From positions 1 to 64,000 of IMG/VR virus record IMGVR_UViG_3300009157_000002: DNA of 64,000 bases; one strand, given 5' to 3'. The position numbers and the translations under genes are program-made. Each line of letters starts with the position of its first letter. Positions within the stretch are counted from its first letter, which is position 1. The stretch comes from a virus. This document shows positions 32,227 to 40,255 of the stretch, in pieces. The notes beneath the pieces were generated by a model. That model saw only the letters and a program-made list of their open reading frames with translations, was not told where the DNA came from and did not search any database.

Positions 32227-32763
32227 TCATAGTAGTTGAATTCTCATAGTCATGTCATGCTGGGCGGGTTGATCACCGCCAGCATAGGGAAAGTTATACC
32301 TGCCAAAAATAGGAACCCCTGAAAAGTCAAAGGGTACTGCTCTAAGTTTGGCATTTGTTGTTTCTGTATCTGAAATAACTAATACTTGATTCTTTTTCCT
32401 GTTAAAAAGCAAATCAAAACGGTGTGGTTCACCTGGCGGAGCTTCAAATAATAATGCTTTTCCAGGATCTTCATTAGGTCCAGGATCTCTTACACCGTGA
32501 TTATGGGCGTAGTAATGATACTGGAGGAGGCCATTTTGTTTGTAGCAATTCCAGCCGGACCTAAAGCTATTATTATCTGGGTCCCAACCCCAGGTTACGC
32601 CAAAGAATTTATTGATGTCCTGGTTGTTTGCGTTTCCAAGATTATATACACAGTTGGCATCCGGTGTAACTATAAAGGACAGGCTCTCTAATCCAAAATG
32701 AGTTTTGAAGTTTATTCCACTTGCGTAGAAGTTTCCTTCTTTTATTGTGTAGAGTTCTTTCAT
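32227..32763 (-). CDS. Beta-sandwich phage protein of unknown role
   Basis: 178 residues. The segment NKFFGVTWGWDPDNNSFRSGWNCYKQNGLL resembles a phage/plasmid family with NKxFGFSxGxHHxNSxRxGWRC, and the C-terminal half has alternating beta strands (HRFDLLFNRKKNQVLVI). Probably a carbohydrate- or ligand-binding sandwich with no signal peptide. The same-strand neighbours overlap it by a few bases. Confidence 0.55.
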   Translation of the reverse strand: MKELYTIKEGNFYASGINFKTHFGLESLSFIVTPDANCVYNLGNANNQDINKFFGVTWGWDPDNNSFRSGWNCYKQNGLLQYHYYAHNHGVRDPGPNEDPGKALLFEAPPGEPHRFDLLFNRKKNQVLVISDTETTNAKLRAVPFDFSGVPIFGRYNFPYAGGDQPAQHDMTMRIQLL

Positions 32764-32927
32764 GGCATTTTATTTATTGCTTCGATTATACCTTTAAATG
32801 TTAACAACAATACTTCTTTCTTTGCAGATGGATCTATTTGCACGTAAACATCATAAACATCGTTTCCTTCCTCCGATTTTTTTATTGATGGATGTAGTTC
32901 AACTTTTGCAATCAATTTTACACTCAT
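32760..32927 (-). CDS. Short protein, coupled to the sandwich gene
   Basis: 55 residues from ATG 32927 (MSVKLIAKVELHPSIKK); the open frame reaches 32981 but that part overlaps the upstream gene. Its stop overlaps the next ATG (ATGA). Beta-rich, no motif recognised. Confidence 0.45.
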   Translation of the reverse strand: MSVKLIAKVELHPSIKKSEEGNDVYDVYVQIDPSAKKEVLLLTFKGIIEAINKMP

Positions 32928-32937
32928 AGTCCTTTTG

Positions 32938-33321
32938 TTATTTTTTATCATTATTAAACCAATCTGCCAATTCTTGCTCACTGTATGAGCTTAGAACCTC
33001 GATTGCTTTTTTCTTTAGTGTTGCATAGTCCAACGTTTTTATTTCTTCCTTCTCTTCTTTCTCCTTTGAGGTGAGGGCTTTATATTCCTCCAATACTTGC
33101 GAAAAAGTGTTATATGGCAATACTCCTGCTCTATAAAAATAACGACCTATTTTCTCTATCTCTTCGTCCGTTATTGATTGAGTAGGTAGTGCTTGTTTAA
33201 AACCATCTATAAATGAATCTTTAAAATTAACTTGATTTGTATTTGTATACCCTTTCAGCTTTGGATATTTAACTAAAACATAATCAATCGCTAAATTCTC
33301 TATTTCTTCTTCCGTTTTCAT
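32938..33321 (-). CDS. Small helical accessory protein
   Basis: 127 residues. NQVNFKDSFIDGFKQALP and SITDEEIEKIGRYFY are typical of short phage accessory proteins with a helix-loop-helix layout; the C-terminal half is strongly charged. One-base overlap with the membrane gene upstream. Function unknown. Confidence 0.5.
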   Translation of the reverse strand: MKTEEEIENLAIDYVLVKYPKLKGYTNTNQVNFKDSFIDGFKQALPTQSITDEEIEKIGRYFYRAGVLPYNTFSQVLEEYKALTSKEKEEKEEIKTLDYATLKKKAIEVLSSYSEQELADWFNNDKK

Positions 33322-33614
33322 TATGTTTTTGTTATTATTAACCAGGTTGAAAATACTACAAATGCAATAGCGATTATCCCTACAACAATTGCCTCTACCT
33401 TTTTTCCATCAAACACCCATGTATTCCTAATTCCAGCAAAAACAGCTAATAGAACAGATCCTCCAAGTAGAGAGAATATAATTAAGGGCAGGATTCCTAC
33501 GTCTATATTGAATAGCTTTCCTGCCGTTATTCCAAGGACTAGCAAGACAATTAACGTGATGGTGTAGTATTTATATTTCTTTAACGCTTCCCAAATTCGT
33601 TTTAACGTTTTCAT
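33321..33614 (-). CDS. Three-helix membrane protein
   Basis: 97 residues with hydrophobic helices at about 17-33, 40-62 and 74-94 and a basic N-terminus (MKTLKRIWEALKKYKYY). Inner-membrane protein of unknown function in an accessory block; exclusion or abortive-infection functions are often of this kind but nothing proves it. Confidence 0.6.
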   Translation of the reverse strand: MKTLKRIWEALKKYKYYTITLIVLLVLGITAGKLFNIDVGILPLIIFSLLGGSVLLAVFAGIRNTWVFDGKKVEAIVVGIIAIAFVVFSTWLIITKT

Positions 33615-33627
33615 AGGTTTGGTTTAT

Positions 33628-33939
33628 TTAGTTTTGTTGCGTTTTTTCATAATCAATAGCTTTATTCAAATCTGGCTCGTAAGTTCCTGCTTTGCAAGGT
33701 ATTTCCATGACAATCTCGTCATTTACGTGCAGATAGCCGGCGTTAATTTTACACCATTTAATAGCCAATTGTTTTGTTGGAGCCTCAACATTTTCTCCAG
33801 CAAATTCAACCAACTCGCCTGTTATATTATGAATTGCAAAAATTGATGTTCCCCAAACTTTCATAGGTTGATTATTACAATAAAGATAAATATTTATTCC
33901 GTGTCTAAACCATAGCCCATAGCAGGTTGTCTGCCGCAT
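33628..33939 (-). CDS. Accessory protein, unknown
   Basis: 103 residues from ATG 33939; a start at MKVWGTSIFAIHN (33864) is also possible because the first 25 residues have odd composition. The core FAIHNITGELVEFAGENVEAPTKQLAIKW is mixed alpha/beta. No function. Confidence 0.45.
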   Translation of the reverse strand: MRQTTCYGLWFRHGINIYLYCNNQPMKVWGTSIFAIHNITGELVEFAGENVEAPTKQLAIKWCKINAGYLHVNDEIVMEIPCKAGTYEPDLNKAIDYEKTQQN

Positions 33940-33947
33940 TGATTTCT

Positions 33948-34196
33948 CTAATCCTGCTCGTAAACCTTTAATTCATTTTCATCGAGATCGCTTTTGGTTA
34001 TAGGTTTGAAGTTTAATTTTTCATAGTTGTTAAGGTCCTGTAATATACAAGAATGTGCTATTTTTAATAGGTTTACTACTTTCGTTATAAACTTTGACCC
34101 ACCCTCTTTAACGTGCTCGTTTCCTTCCTTAATAAGAGATTCAAATCTTTTTAAGTGAGAGCGTTCAAACTGGTATCCTTCTTCGTTGAGTATCAT
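33948..34196 (-). CDS. Small helical accessory protein
   Basis: 82 residues, helical (FITKVVNLLKIAHSCILQDL), start overlapping the upstream stop by four bases. Unrecognised. Confidence 0.45.
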   Translation of the reverse strand: MILNEEGYQFERSHLKRFESLIKEGNEHVKEGGSKFITKVVNLLKIAHSCILQDLNNYEKLNFKPITKSDLDENELKVYEQD

Positions 34197-34444
34197 TTTT
34201 TAATAGTTTTTTGTTCGCCAGGAGTTCTTCTTCTTATAATTATTTCGAAATCTCCACTTATTTCCATTGTATTCAACATTAGAATATCCGTTTCTATGGT
34301 TATGTTATTATACCTAAACCCATCTCCAAAAATAGTATTCTCGAAAGTTATTCCAAACCGTTGATTTTTAAATAGCCGTTGTAGTAGCTCCATTAGTTTC
34401 TTATCTTTAGCATTGGCTAATGTAATTGGCGTTTTTTTCTTCAT
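34193..34444 (-). CDS. Small accessory protein
   Basis: 83 residues, with a helical basic N-terminus and a beta-rich C-terminal half (YNNITIETDILMLNTMEISGD). Coupled by ATGA overlaps at both ends. Unrecognised. Confidence 0.45.
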   Translation of the reverse strand: MKKKTPITLANAKDKKLMELLQRLFKNQRFGITFENTIFGDGFRYNNITIETDILMLNTMEISGDFEIIIRRRTPGEQKTIKK

Positions 34445-34821
34445 AGCTTTATTGTGTTAATTGTTTCTTCATACTCTTTTACATTTTCTAGCAGGAAGTT
34501 ATTAGCCGCTTGCAGCTTTTTTAGTTTTTCTACTTGTTGATTTTCCGCCCCAATGCTATTATTGTAAGAGATAATTGCATTTCCCTTTTCAATAAGCTTT
34601 TGAGTGTTTTTTATTAGCGTAAGGCAGTGCTGGTATTGCTCTTCATTCTGTATCATTTGGAAGTTTTTTGTTTGTATCAGGGTCATAAAATCATCATCGA
34701 CTATGGCATCGGCAAGTACTATATATTTTTCAACATCCTTAGAATTTGTTGCTTTTAAAAGTTTGCCTAGCACATACCCTCTCCAAAAAGCTGCGTATGC
34801 GTTGTCTGTCGTATTATTCAT
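34441..34821 (-). CDS. Helical accessory protein
   Basis: 126 residues, all helical, with a coiled-coil-like second half (ENQQVEKLKKLQAANNFLLE). Coupled to the downstream gene by a four-base overlap. Unrecognised. Confidence 0.5.
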   Translation of the reverse strand: MNNTTDNAYAAFWRGYVLGKLLKATNSKDVEKYIVLADAIVDDDFMTLIQTKNFQMIQNEEQYQHCLTLIKNTQKLIEKGNAIISYNNSIGAENQQVEKLKKLQAANNFLLENVKEYEETINTIKL

Positions 34822-34847
34822 AGAGTGATAGTGTTGGTTTTAAATTA

Positions 34848-35330
34848 TTATTCCGTAATATCATCTAACGAATAACCCATAGATTCTAGGAGTTTTTGAA
34901 TGATGGTTATGGTAACATCTGCTTTGCCGTTTTCTATTCTGTGGATAGTTTGAGAAAGTATGCCAGACAAGGCATGTAAATCGTTGATGCTGATCTTCTT
35001 TTTTTCACGCAGTTGTCTTAGCTTTTTACCCATTTTTATTCGCTGCCCTTTCGAATGTTCATTAAAGAGCAATTGTAATTCCGGATGTGTGCCTCTTAAA
35101 ATATCCCAAGGAATTATTATTCTAGTTGGCTTTGCAGGAACCGTTATCTCAAACGGATCAAAGCTTAAATTTAACCAGCGAACATCGGTATATCCAGGAG
35201 GAATAAATCGGTAAATATCATTGAATTGCACCATCTCCCCATTCTCAAAATAAATTTTAAGGCTGCCGTCAACCATTTTTGCATTTTCAATGCGTTGGTA
35301 GGCCGGATCATCCCAAGGGTTTTTTTTCAT
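34848..35330 (-). CDS. DUF2442-XRE fusion, antitoxin-like
   Basis: 160 residues. The first 85 residues (DGSLKIYFENGEMVQFNDI, DVRWLNLSFDPFEITVPAKP, IIIPWDILRGTHPEL) are of the DUF2442 type, and residues 97-160 are a full XRE HTH (MGKKLRQLREKKKISINDLH and SQTIHRIENGKADVT). The family is common among toxin-antitoxin-associated regulators. The adjacent gene at 35308 (overlap of 23 bases) is not a recognised toxin. Could be an autoregulator or a DNA-binding antitoxin. Confidence 0.65.
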   Translation of the reverse strand: MKKNPWDDPAYQRIENAKMVDGSLKIYFENGEMVQFNDIYRFIPPGYTDVRWLNLSFDPFEITVPAKPTRIIIPWDILRGTHPELQLLFNEHSKGQRIKMGKKLRQLREKKKISINDLHALSGILSQTIHRIENGKADVTITIIQKLLESMGYSLDDITE

Positions 35331-35580
35331 CTTGCTTTTTTAATTCGTTCTGTACGTAATTGTTTACCTGATCGAGTAAGTTTTGCAATGTTGAATTAAT
35401 TTGATCCTTTTCTAATTTAAAAACTTCATCAAAAAGTAGTAATAACATTTGTGAGGATGCAATCATAAAAACGTGTTTTAGCTGCTTGCGCTGTGTCGGC
35501 GGCATCTCTTCCTCAGTAAGATTCTTTCTTTTTAAGAAAAGCGAATACTGATATTCTAAATTAAAAATCTCTTTTTTCAT
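35308..35580 (-). CDS. Helical phage protein upstream of the DUF2442-HTH gene
   Basis: 90 residues. The pattern NLEYQYSLFLKRKNLTEEEMPPTQRKQ, followed by FMIASSQMLLLLFDEVFKL, is a recurring type in Bacteroidetes phages. Helical, amphipathic, no signal. It is the gene directly after the methyltransferase at 35637. Function unknown. Confidence 0.55.
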   Translation of the reverse strand: MKKEIFNLEYQYSLFLKRKNLTEEEMPPTQRKQLKHVFMIASSQMLLLLFDEVFKLEKDQINSTLQNLLDQVNNYVQNELKKQDEKKPLG

Positions 35581-35636
35581 TTTTTTTATGGTTTGTTTAT
35601 ACTAAATAATTTTACTTCTTTTTACTCCATCCCATA

Positions 35637-36494
35637 TTAGACAAAGAGATTTTGTTGCGAAACATAAGGAGTAAGCCTCTTTATAGTCATTTCGCAATAC
35701 TCTTTGCTTATTTCGGACATCACACATTTTCTATTCATTAAATGACACATTTTTGCAACCGTTCCACTCCCACCGAAAGGCTCATAAATAACATCACCTT
35801 CGTTGCTCCAACTGTAAATATGGTCCTGTGCTAACTCTTCTGGAAAAGGAGCAGGATGCCCTGTTGGATTGCTTCCCGTTCCATAGCACCATAAATTCGC
35901 TCTGCGGCTAAATTCTGGAGTGGTGAAAAACTCATTCTTTTTAACGTTTGCCCCTTTATTTATAACCGCATCCTTTTTTCTTTTTGTCCCTACTGTCTTA
36001 TTTACATGGTCGCATATAAAATTTATCGTTTTCGGTTTCCCTTTACTTAGAACAAACATATACTCAATCACATTGTAGTATCTTCCTTCTGTTGGTATTC
36101 TTGATGCTTTCTCGTAAAACATGGTATCATATAAGTTAAAGCCAATTTCTTTAAAGTATAAAGCCTGTTTAAATGAACTTCCTGTTTCGCTTCCATTTAT
36201 AGTAGCATCACCCACAACCCATATTACTACGCCGCCTTCTTTTGTAATTCTAAATAAGTTATCCGCCACATTTTTAAAAAAGAATGAATACCCATTATAT
36301 ATCCTCATTTGATCATACGGCGGTGAAGTCACCGTTAAATCAATGCAGTTATTCGGCATCCTAATCATAGTATCAAGGTTACTCTCATTATAAATCTCAA
36401 TGCCGGAGTGCTTCCAAAAAGGCTCTGTATAAATTTGCATTGGCAATATGCCTGCATGATGATCTAATTTCAATTTGTCACTTTGCATTGTCAT
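35637..36494 (-). CDS. Second orphan DNA methyltransferase (TSPPY class)
   Basis: 285 residues. TVTSPPYDQMRIY is catalytic motif IV of the N4-cytosine type, and the C-terminal VIYEPFGGSGTVAKM is the SAM-binding motif, again in beta-class order. No adjacent restriction enzyme. It is the first gene of the leftward block from the divergent promoter at 36.6 kb, so its expression should be under the repressor. With the 12180 gene the phage would modify two different sequences. Confidence 0.82.
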   Translation of the reverse strand: MTMQSDKLKLDHHAGILPMQIYTEPFWKHSGIEIYNESNLDTMIRMPNNCIDLTVTSPPYDQMRIYNGYSFFFKNVADNLFRITKEGGVVIWVVGDATINGSETGSSFKQALYFKEIGFNLYDTMFYEKASRIPTEGRYYNVIEYMFVLSKGKPKTINFICDHVNKTVGTKRKKDAVINKGANVKKNEFFTTPEFSRRANLWCYGTGSNPTGHPAPFPEELAQDHIYSWSNEGDVIYEPFGGSGTVAKMCHLMNRKCVMSEISKEYCEMTIKRLTPYVSQQNLFV

Positions 36495-36604
36495 TTTTAT
36501 AACTCTTCTTTAATTTTATTTATGTCTACAGTTTTAAGCCACAATACAAAAAGATTGCTGCTCCTTTGCCTGGACTAACTTTCGCGCGATTGCAGAAAAT
36601 TATT

Positions 36605-36646
36605 TTACATTTTTAAATGTAAATGTAATATGAAAGTTTACATTTG
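36605..36646. promoter_or_regulatory. Divergent promoter region with CI-type operator OA4
   Basis: A perfect TTACATTT-TT-AAATGTAA palindrome at 36605-36622. Downstream on the plus strand TACATTTG (36639-36646) is a perfect -7 box about 60 bases before the 36708 gene. Extra half-sites (AAATGTAA and TTTACATTT) fill the space between. On the minus strand TAATTTTC, one base from TAnnTTTG, serves the methyltransferase gene. Confidence 0.65.
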
Positions 36647-36707
36647 TACCAATTTTTTCGAAATAATAGTTTACTTTTTTAAAATCTAAAATAAAACTAA
36701 CTTTTTA

Positions 36708-37031
36708 ATGATAAAAACCTCACAAGAAATACTGGATGAAATAAGCATCAAAAAAACCGGAGAGAGTTTTTACTTCGCGTGGCAGAAAGTAGGTGGCAGT
36801 TTAATGTCTCAAATTGTAACTGAAGCGATGGAAAAATTTAGATCTCTTTCCTTTTGGACCGAATATGATTGGAATAAACTAGAGAGTAGACCACCGGAAT
36901 ACGGAAAATATTTTGTTCATCGTAAAGATGGCAAGGTTCATTGGGAAACATGGAACGGTAGCGGATGGGCCTATAACAAAAAAGTTATTACTCATTATGC
37001 GATAATTAAACCTGTTGAAAATAAAGCATGA
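36708..37031 (+). CDS. DUF551-like early protein
   Basis: 107 residues. The C-terminal half LESRPPEYGKYFVHRKDGKV, then WETWNGSGWAYNKKVITHYAI, follows the DUF551 pattern (LPxxGxxVLV...G...VTHWMPLP), a small domain frequent in phages of gut and other bacteria. First gene of the rightward block, directly behind an operator-controlled promoter. Function unknown. Stop overlaps the next start (ATGA). Confidence 0.6.
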   Translation: MIKTSQEILDEISIKKTGESFYFAWQKVGGSLMSQIVTEAMEKFRSLSFWTEYDWNKLESRPPEYGKYFVHRKDGKVHWETWNGSGWAYNKKVITHYAIIKPVENKA

Positions 37032-37237
37032 CCGACCCAAGAATCATAGAGGCACGCAGACTTTTAATGGAAGTCACTAAAGAGCAACGAGCTAAAAGAA
37101 AAAAAGAATCGGATAATACTTTGTGTATGTGCGGTCATAAGTTTAAAGATCATTCCATTAGGTATAGTGTTAATTATACTGCTGGAATGTGCGGGAAGTG
37201 TGATTGCCAAAATTATTTAGAAACAAATAAAAAATGA
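37028..37237 (+). CDS. Small Cys-rich protein
   Basis: 69 residues. CMCGHKFKDHS...GMCGKCDCQN gives six Cys and two His in the C-terminal half, able to bind one or two metal ions; the N-terminal half is a basic helix. Overlaps neighbours by ATGA on both sides. May be a nucleic-acid- or protein-binding zinc adaptor. Confidence 0.55.
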   Translation: MTDPRIIEARRLLMEVTKEQRAKRKKESDNTLCMCGHKFKDHSIRYSVNYTAGMCGKCDCQNYLETNKK

Positions 37238-37434
37238 GCGAGGTAAGCGAGCAAATAATTTTTTTACGAAAAACAAAAAAAATATCACAGGCAAAACTTG
37301 CCAAGGTATTAGGGATAAGTCGGGGATACTATATAAGAATGGAGAGTAATGACGACCTGTTTACAAAAAAAAGGATCAAACAGATCGGGGAGTATTTTGG
37401 TAAAAAAGTTTTAATATTATTTATAGATGAGTAA
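37234..37434 (+). CDS. Small XRE helix-turn-helix regulator
   Basis: 66 residues, a single HTH domain: QIIFLRKTKKISQAKLAKVL and GISRGYYIRMESNDDLFTKK. Its position as third gene of the derepressed rightward block recalls Cro-type or middle-gene regulators. It ends inside the start of the next gene. Confidence 0.7.
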   Translation: MSEVSEQIIFLRKTKKISQAKLAKVLGISRGYYIRMESNDDLFTKKRIKQIGEYFGKKVLILFIDE

Positions 37435-38059
37435 ATACCAATTAACAGAACAACTTAACGGGCGCGTTGATGTGTGTTTAAAAGAAAAAAGGCATAGCTA
37501 TATAAATACCATAAGGGCTGGATTGGATCACTATATTGAAGAATATAAAAGAGCCTTGAAGTATGAAGAACCTCAAAATGTAGCCTGCGGCTTTTACGGA
37601 TTGGTTGATGAAAAGTTAAAAGAACAGAGTGTATCGGATTTTGCAAGCTGTAAAAAATCCTGTAATTTTTGTTGCAGAATAGCCGTTAATATAAGCAAAG
37701 AAGAGGCTTATCTATTAAGAAATGAATTTAAGGATATAGTTAATGAAAAGCAGTCACAACTAGCTATTCAGAAATCCTGTAAAACTGCGGAGGATTGGAA
37801 TAAACTCTCTTATAAGGACAAGGCTTGTATTTTTCTTGGAGATGATGGAGCTTGCAGAGTTTACCAATACAGACCTATTAGTTGTAGAAAATATCATGTT
37901 GCATCACCAGCAGAACGGTGTGATAATGAAATAAATCCTGAAGGCATAGTAGCTGGTTTAGTTCACGACGAAGTTGAAATTATCGCTTCCGCTATTATTA
38001 ATGTAAGCGAAGTTAAATTACTTCCTGAAATGATTTTAAAAGCAGAACTAGAAAAATGA
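37427..38059 (+). CDS. YkgJ-type Cys-cluster protein
   Basis: 210 residues. SCKKSCNFCCRIAVNISKEEA and CIFLGDDGACRVYQYRPISCRKYHVA, then ERCD, form the CxxxCxxCC...C...C...RPxxCR pattern of the YkgJ family, which coordinates iron or zinc. Cellular members are proposed Fe/Zn chelators or oxidoreductase-like proteins. In a phage early block it may sequester a metal or modify a host factor. Confidence 0.75.
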   Translation: MSKYQLTEQLNGRVDVCLKEKRHSYINTIRAGLDHYIEEYKRALKYEEPQNVACGFYGLVDEKLKEQSVSDFASCKKSCNFCCRIAVNISKEEAYLLRNEFKDIVNEKQSQLAIQKSCKTAEDWNKLSYKDKACIFLGDDGACRVYQYRPISCRKYHVASPAERCDNEINPEGIVAGLVHDEVEIIASAIINVSEVKLLPEMILKAELEK

Positions 38060-38084
38060 CACACACTTAAAATTAGTTAAAAAA

Positions 38085-38303
38085 ATGGAAACAGTAAAAA
38101 AAAAGACGGTAAAAAAGCAATGGCGAAAAATAGGTAGCGATATCCTATTTTATGTTAGCGGAATCTTGTTTATGTATTACGCCTTTTTAACAAAAGACGT
38201 TCATAGTACGGTTGTGTCTGGATTTAGTCTATCCATATTCACGATTACCACAATCTATTTTGAAATTATAGACGCTTTAATAAAATGGAAAAATAATGGA
38301 TAA
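38085..38303 (+). CDS. Two-helix membrane protein
   Basis: 72 residues. Basic N-terminus (METVKKKTVKKQWRK), then two hydrophobic helices, ILFYVSGILFMYYAFL and GFSLSIFTITTIYFEII. Its stop overlaps the next gene, which is also a two-helix membrane protein, so the two may form one complex. Unknown function. Confidence 0.6.
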   Translation: METVKKKTVKKQWRKIGSDILFYVSGILFMYYAFLTKDVHSTVVSGFSLSIFTITTIYFEIIDALIKWKNNG

Positions 38304-38682
38304 ACTAAAAAATTATTTTAAAAGACTTTTTAGGAAATATAAGCAAGAAAAATCTAAAGATTCATTCGAAGACCTGGTTAAAGGGTATCGTAAACGAAAA
38401 GATTTATCTGAGAAGTATTTACGATGGGCGATAATTGCGAATATGATCTTCCAATTTTTATCTCTCGTTACAATGCTGTATTATGGATTATGGAAAAAGG
38501 ACATCTGTTTAACTATAATTTGGGGAGTTAATTATGTATATAGCCATATTACTGATACCAGGCATGGTATTTATAAAAAGATAGAGCAATCAGATGAGGC
38601 TAATGAATTTTTAATTACAAAAGTATATGAATTACAAATAGAAAAATTAAAAAAAGACGATGAAAAAAACAACCGATTTTAA
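38296..38682 (+). CDS. Membrane protein with charged flanks
   Basis: 128 residues. Long basic N-terminal part, two hydrophobic helices in the middle (WAIIANMIFQFLSLVTMLYYG and LTIIWGVNYVYSHI), charged C-terminal coil. Overlaps both neighbours. Unknown role; partner of the preceding membrane gene is likely. Confidence 0.6.
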   Translation: MDKLKNYFKRLFRKYKQEKSKDSFEDLVKGYRKRKDLSEKYLRWAIIANMIFQFLSLVTMLYYGLWKKDICLTIIWGVNYVYSHITDTRHGIYKKIEQSDEANEFLITKVYELQIEKLKKDDEKNNRF

Positions 38683-38899
38683 GATTGGAACACCGGTATG
38701 TTATATTTCAAAAACAGCACTTAAGGGAGAAAGCGGAAAAATGGTTGAAACAAAAAATCTTGGCAGGGTTACATCCGTTAATGATAAATTTGTTTTTGTT
38801 CGATATAATAGCAGCAATACATCACAGGCTACAGACCCAGAGGATCTGTTTTTTTTAAACAACAGACCTGATTTAGTAGCTTTAATTAAAGAAAAATAA
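38660..38899 (+). CDS. Small beta-rich protein
   Basis: 79 residues. FKIGTPVCYISKTA...GRVTSVNDKFVFVRYN resembles a small SH3/KOW-like barrel of phage proteins. Overlaps the preceding gene by 23 bases. Function unknown. Confidence 0.55.
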   Translation: MKKTTDFKIGTPVCYISKTALKGESGKMVETKNLGRVTSVNDKFVFVRYNSSNTSQATDPEDLFFLNNRPDLVALIKEK

Positions 38900-38900
38900 C

Positions 38901-39278
38901 ATGCAATACTCACCAAAATTAAAAATTGCGATGGAGGAAATCAAGGCCATCCTAAAAAAACATGACATAGCTGCCTCCGTTGTCCTTCATACACCAGGGC
39001 ATAGCGAATACCTGCTAAAAATCAATCCATCGTATTCCTGCGCTTTTTGTGAAGGGAATCATATACGAATTAGAGCCAAATTACAGCAAGATTTTAATGG
39101 AGACAAAAATGCCTGGTCACAAAAAGTAAGTGATACTTATAATATGATTGATTTATTGGGAAAGGTTAGCGGTGAAACTGCTTTATCGCTTTTTGATATT
39201 ATGGACCTTTTAAATAAAGTCGTAGAGGCAGAGAGCTTTGACGGAGGTCATACTTCCCATACCACACAAAATAATTAA
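38901..39278 (+). CDS. Conserved-type phage protein
   Basis: 125 residues. The block DIAASVVLHTPGHSEYLLKINPSYSCAF, followed by RIRAKLQQDFNGDK, is a recognisable recurring pattern in Bacteroidetes phages. Mixed alpha/beta, soluble. Function not known to me. Confidence 0.6.
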   Translation: MQYSPKLKIAMEEIKAILKKHDIAASVVLHTPGHSEYLLKINPSYSCAFCEGNHIRIRAKLQQDFNGDKNAWSQKVSDTYNMIDLLGKVSGETALSLFDIMDLLNKVVEAESFDGGHTSHTTQNN

Positions 39279-39279
39279 C

Positions 39280-39606
39280 ATGGAAGGCATGAAAAAAAGT
39301 ACAAATAAAGAACTGGTCGAAGAGCTAACTGCTCTTAATGTTAACGGAAAATATGACCATATTATAAAAGAGGCAATGGATGGTGAGTACCATGACTTTA
39401 AGAATGAAAAATACGTATGCGGCAAAGTACAATTAGTTAATGAACTTTCTTTATTTCCGGAGCTTTCCAGTATCCGCGCCGCTGTTATTGATGGTAAATA
39501 CGATGAATCTCCCGATGAAGAAGATAAAAAAAAGATGCGCCAGGAAATTATTGAAAATACATCGCCTGAAAAAGTAGATGCATTTTTAAAAATGCTAGGG
39601 CTATGA
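39280..39606 (+). CDS. Conserved-type phage protein
   Basis: 108 residues from ATG 39280; the frame extends to a TTG at 39238 inside the preceding gene. NKELVEELTALNVNGKYDHI and FKNEKYVCGKVQLVNELSLF are a repeating type in phage genomes. Acidic and helical. Function unknown. Confidence 0.55.
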   Translation: MEGMKKSTNKELVEELTALNVNGKYDHIIKEAMDGEYHDFKNEKYVCGKVQLVNELSLFPELSSIRAAVIDGKYDESPDEEDKKKMRQEIIENTSPEKVDAFLKMLGL

Positions 39607-39848
39607 TGATTAGCGATTATAAAGAATTATTGGCTGGAGTAACCTGTAGATGGTGTGATCACAAGGTCGAGTTAACCGGACCAGTAGAAGGCTCTAATCA
39701 TTCCGGCGGCTTTGTTGTAGAAGGATACAAAGAAAAACAATGGTTGTTTACCGTTTGTCCAGGTTGCGGTTATGGATGGTCCCTAATTAAACTGGCACGA
39801 ATGATTAACAAAGGAGAAGATAAAAAAATCACAAAATTTTTAATATAG
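39603..39848 (+). CDS. Zinc-ribbon protein
   Basis: 81 residues. VTCRWCDHKVELTG...FTVCPGCGYGWS has two CxxC pairs 45 residues apart, a zinc-ribbon pattern. Start overlaps the previous stop (ATGATG). May bind nucleic acid. Confidence 0.6.
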   Translation: MMISDYKELLAGVTCRWCDHKVELTGPVEGSNHSGGFVVEGYKEKQWLFTVCPGCGYGWSLIKLARMINKGEDKKITKFLI

Positions 39849-39854
39849 ATTAAG

Positions 39855-40103
39855 ATGGGAAATATCGTAACCGCTCCAAGCGAAAAAATGAATGATTTAG
39901 AATTAAGTTTTAAAATATCTTATAAAACTGGCAAAGAAGAAACTTTGGTGTTTAATATAAGAACCAATATTAAACCTGACGACATGGAGGTTGTAATGGA
40001 GAACTGGTTGGTAAGAACGGAAGAGTACACCGTAGAGTCCCTGGTTGAATACATAAACAGTAAATCAAAATTTGGTTTTATTGCATTAGCAATACGTAAA
40101 TGA
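39855..40103 (+). CDS. Small acidic protein
   Basis: 82 residues, beta-rich N-terminal half and helical C-terminal half (YTVESLVEYINSKSKFG). No motif. Stop shared with the next ATG. Confidence 0.5.
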   Translation: MGNIVTAPSEKMNDLELSFKISYKTGKEETLVFNIRTNIKPDDMEVVMENWLVRTEEYTVESLVEYINSKSKFGFIALAIRK

Positions 40104-40243
40104 AATTGAAAAAGAAAACAATTTTTAGTCTTGTTATAATTATTATTTTAATTGGAACGGCTAAGTACACACCTCCAACCATAATACTTCCGATGGCTTG
40201 TTTTGTATTCGGTTTTTTAGCAGCAAAAGGACTTAAGAATTAA
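40100..40243 (+). CDS. 47-residue membrane peptide
   Basis: ATG at 40100 overlaps the preceding TGA (ATGA) and the frame runs 47 codons to TAA. The product has a basic start (MKLKKKT) and two hydrophobic stretches, IFSLVIIIILIGTA and IILPMACFVFGFLAA. It fills the gap exactly, which supports a real gene. Small membrane effector of unknown role. Confidence 0.55.
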   Translation: MKLKKKTIFSLVIIIILIGTAKYTPPTIILPMACFVFGFLAAKGLKN

Positions 40244-40255
40244 TAGATATAAAAA

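Noticed and set aside
36230-36260. Extra family B half-site (ATTCTAAATAAG)
   Set aside because: It lies inside the methyltransferase coding sequence, has no second arm and no promoter box.
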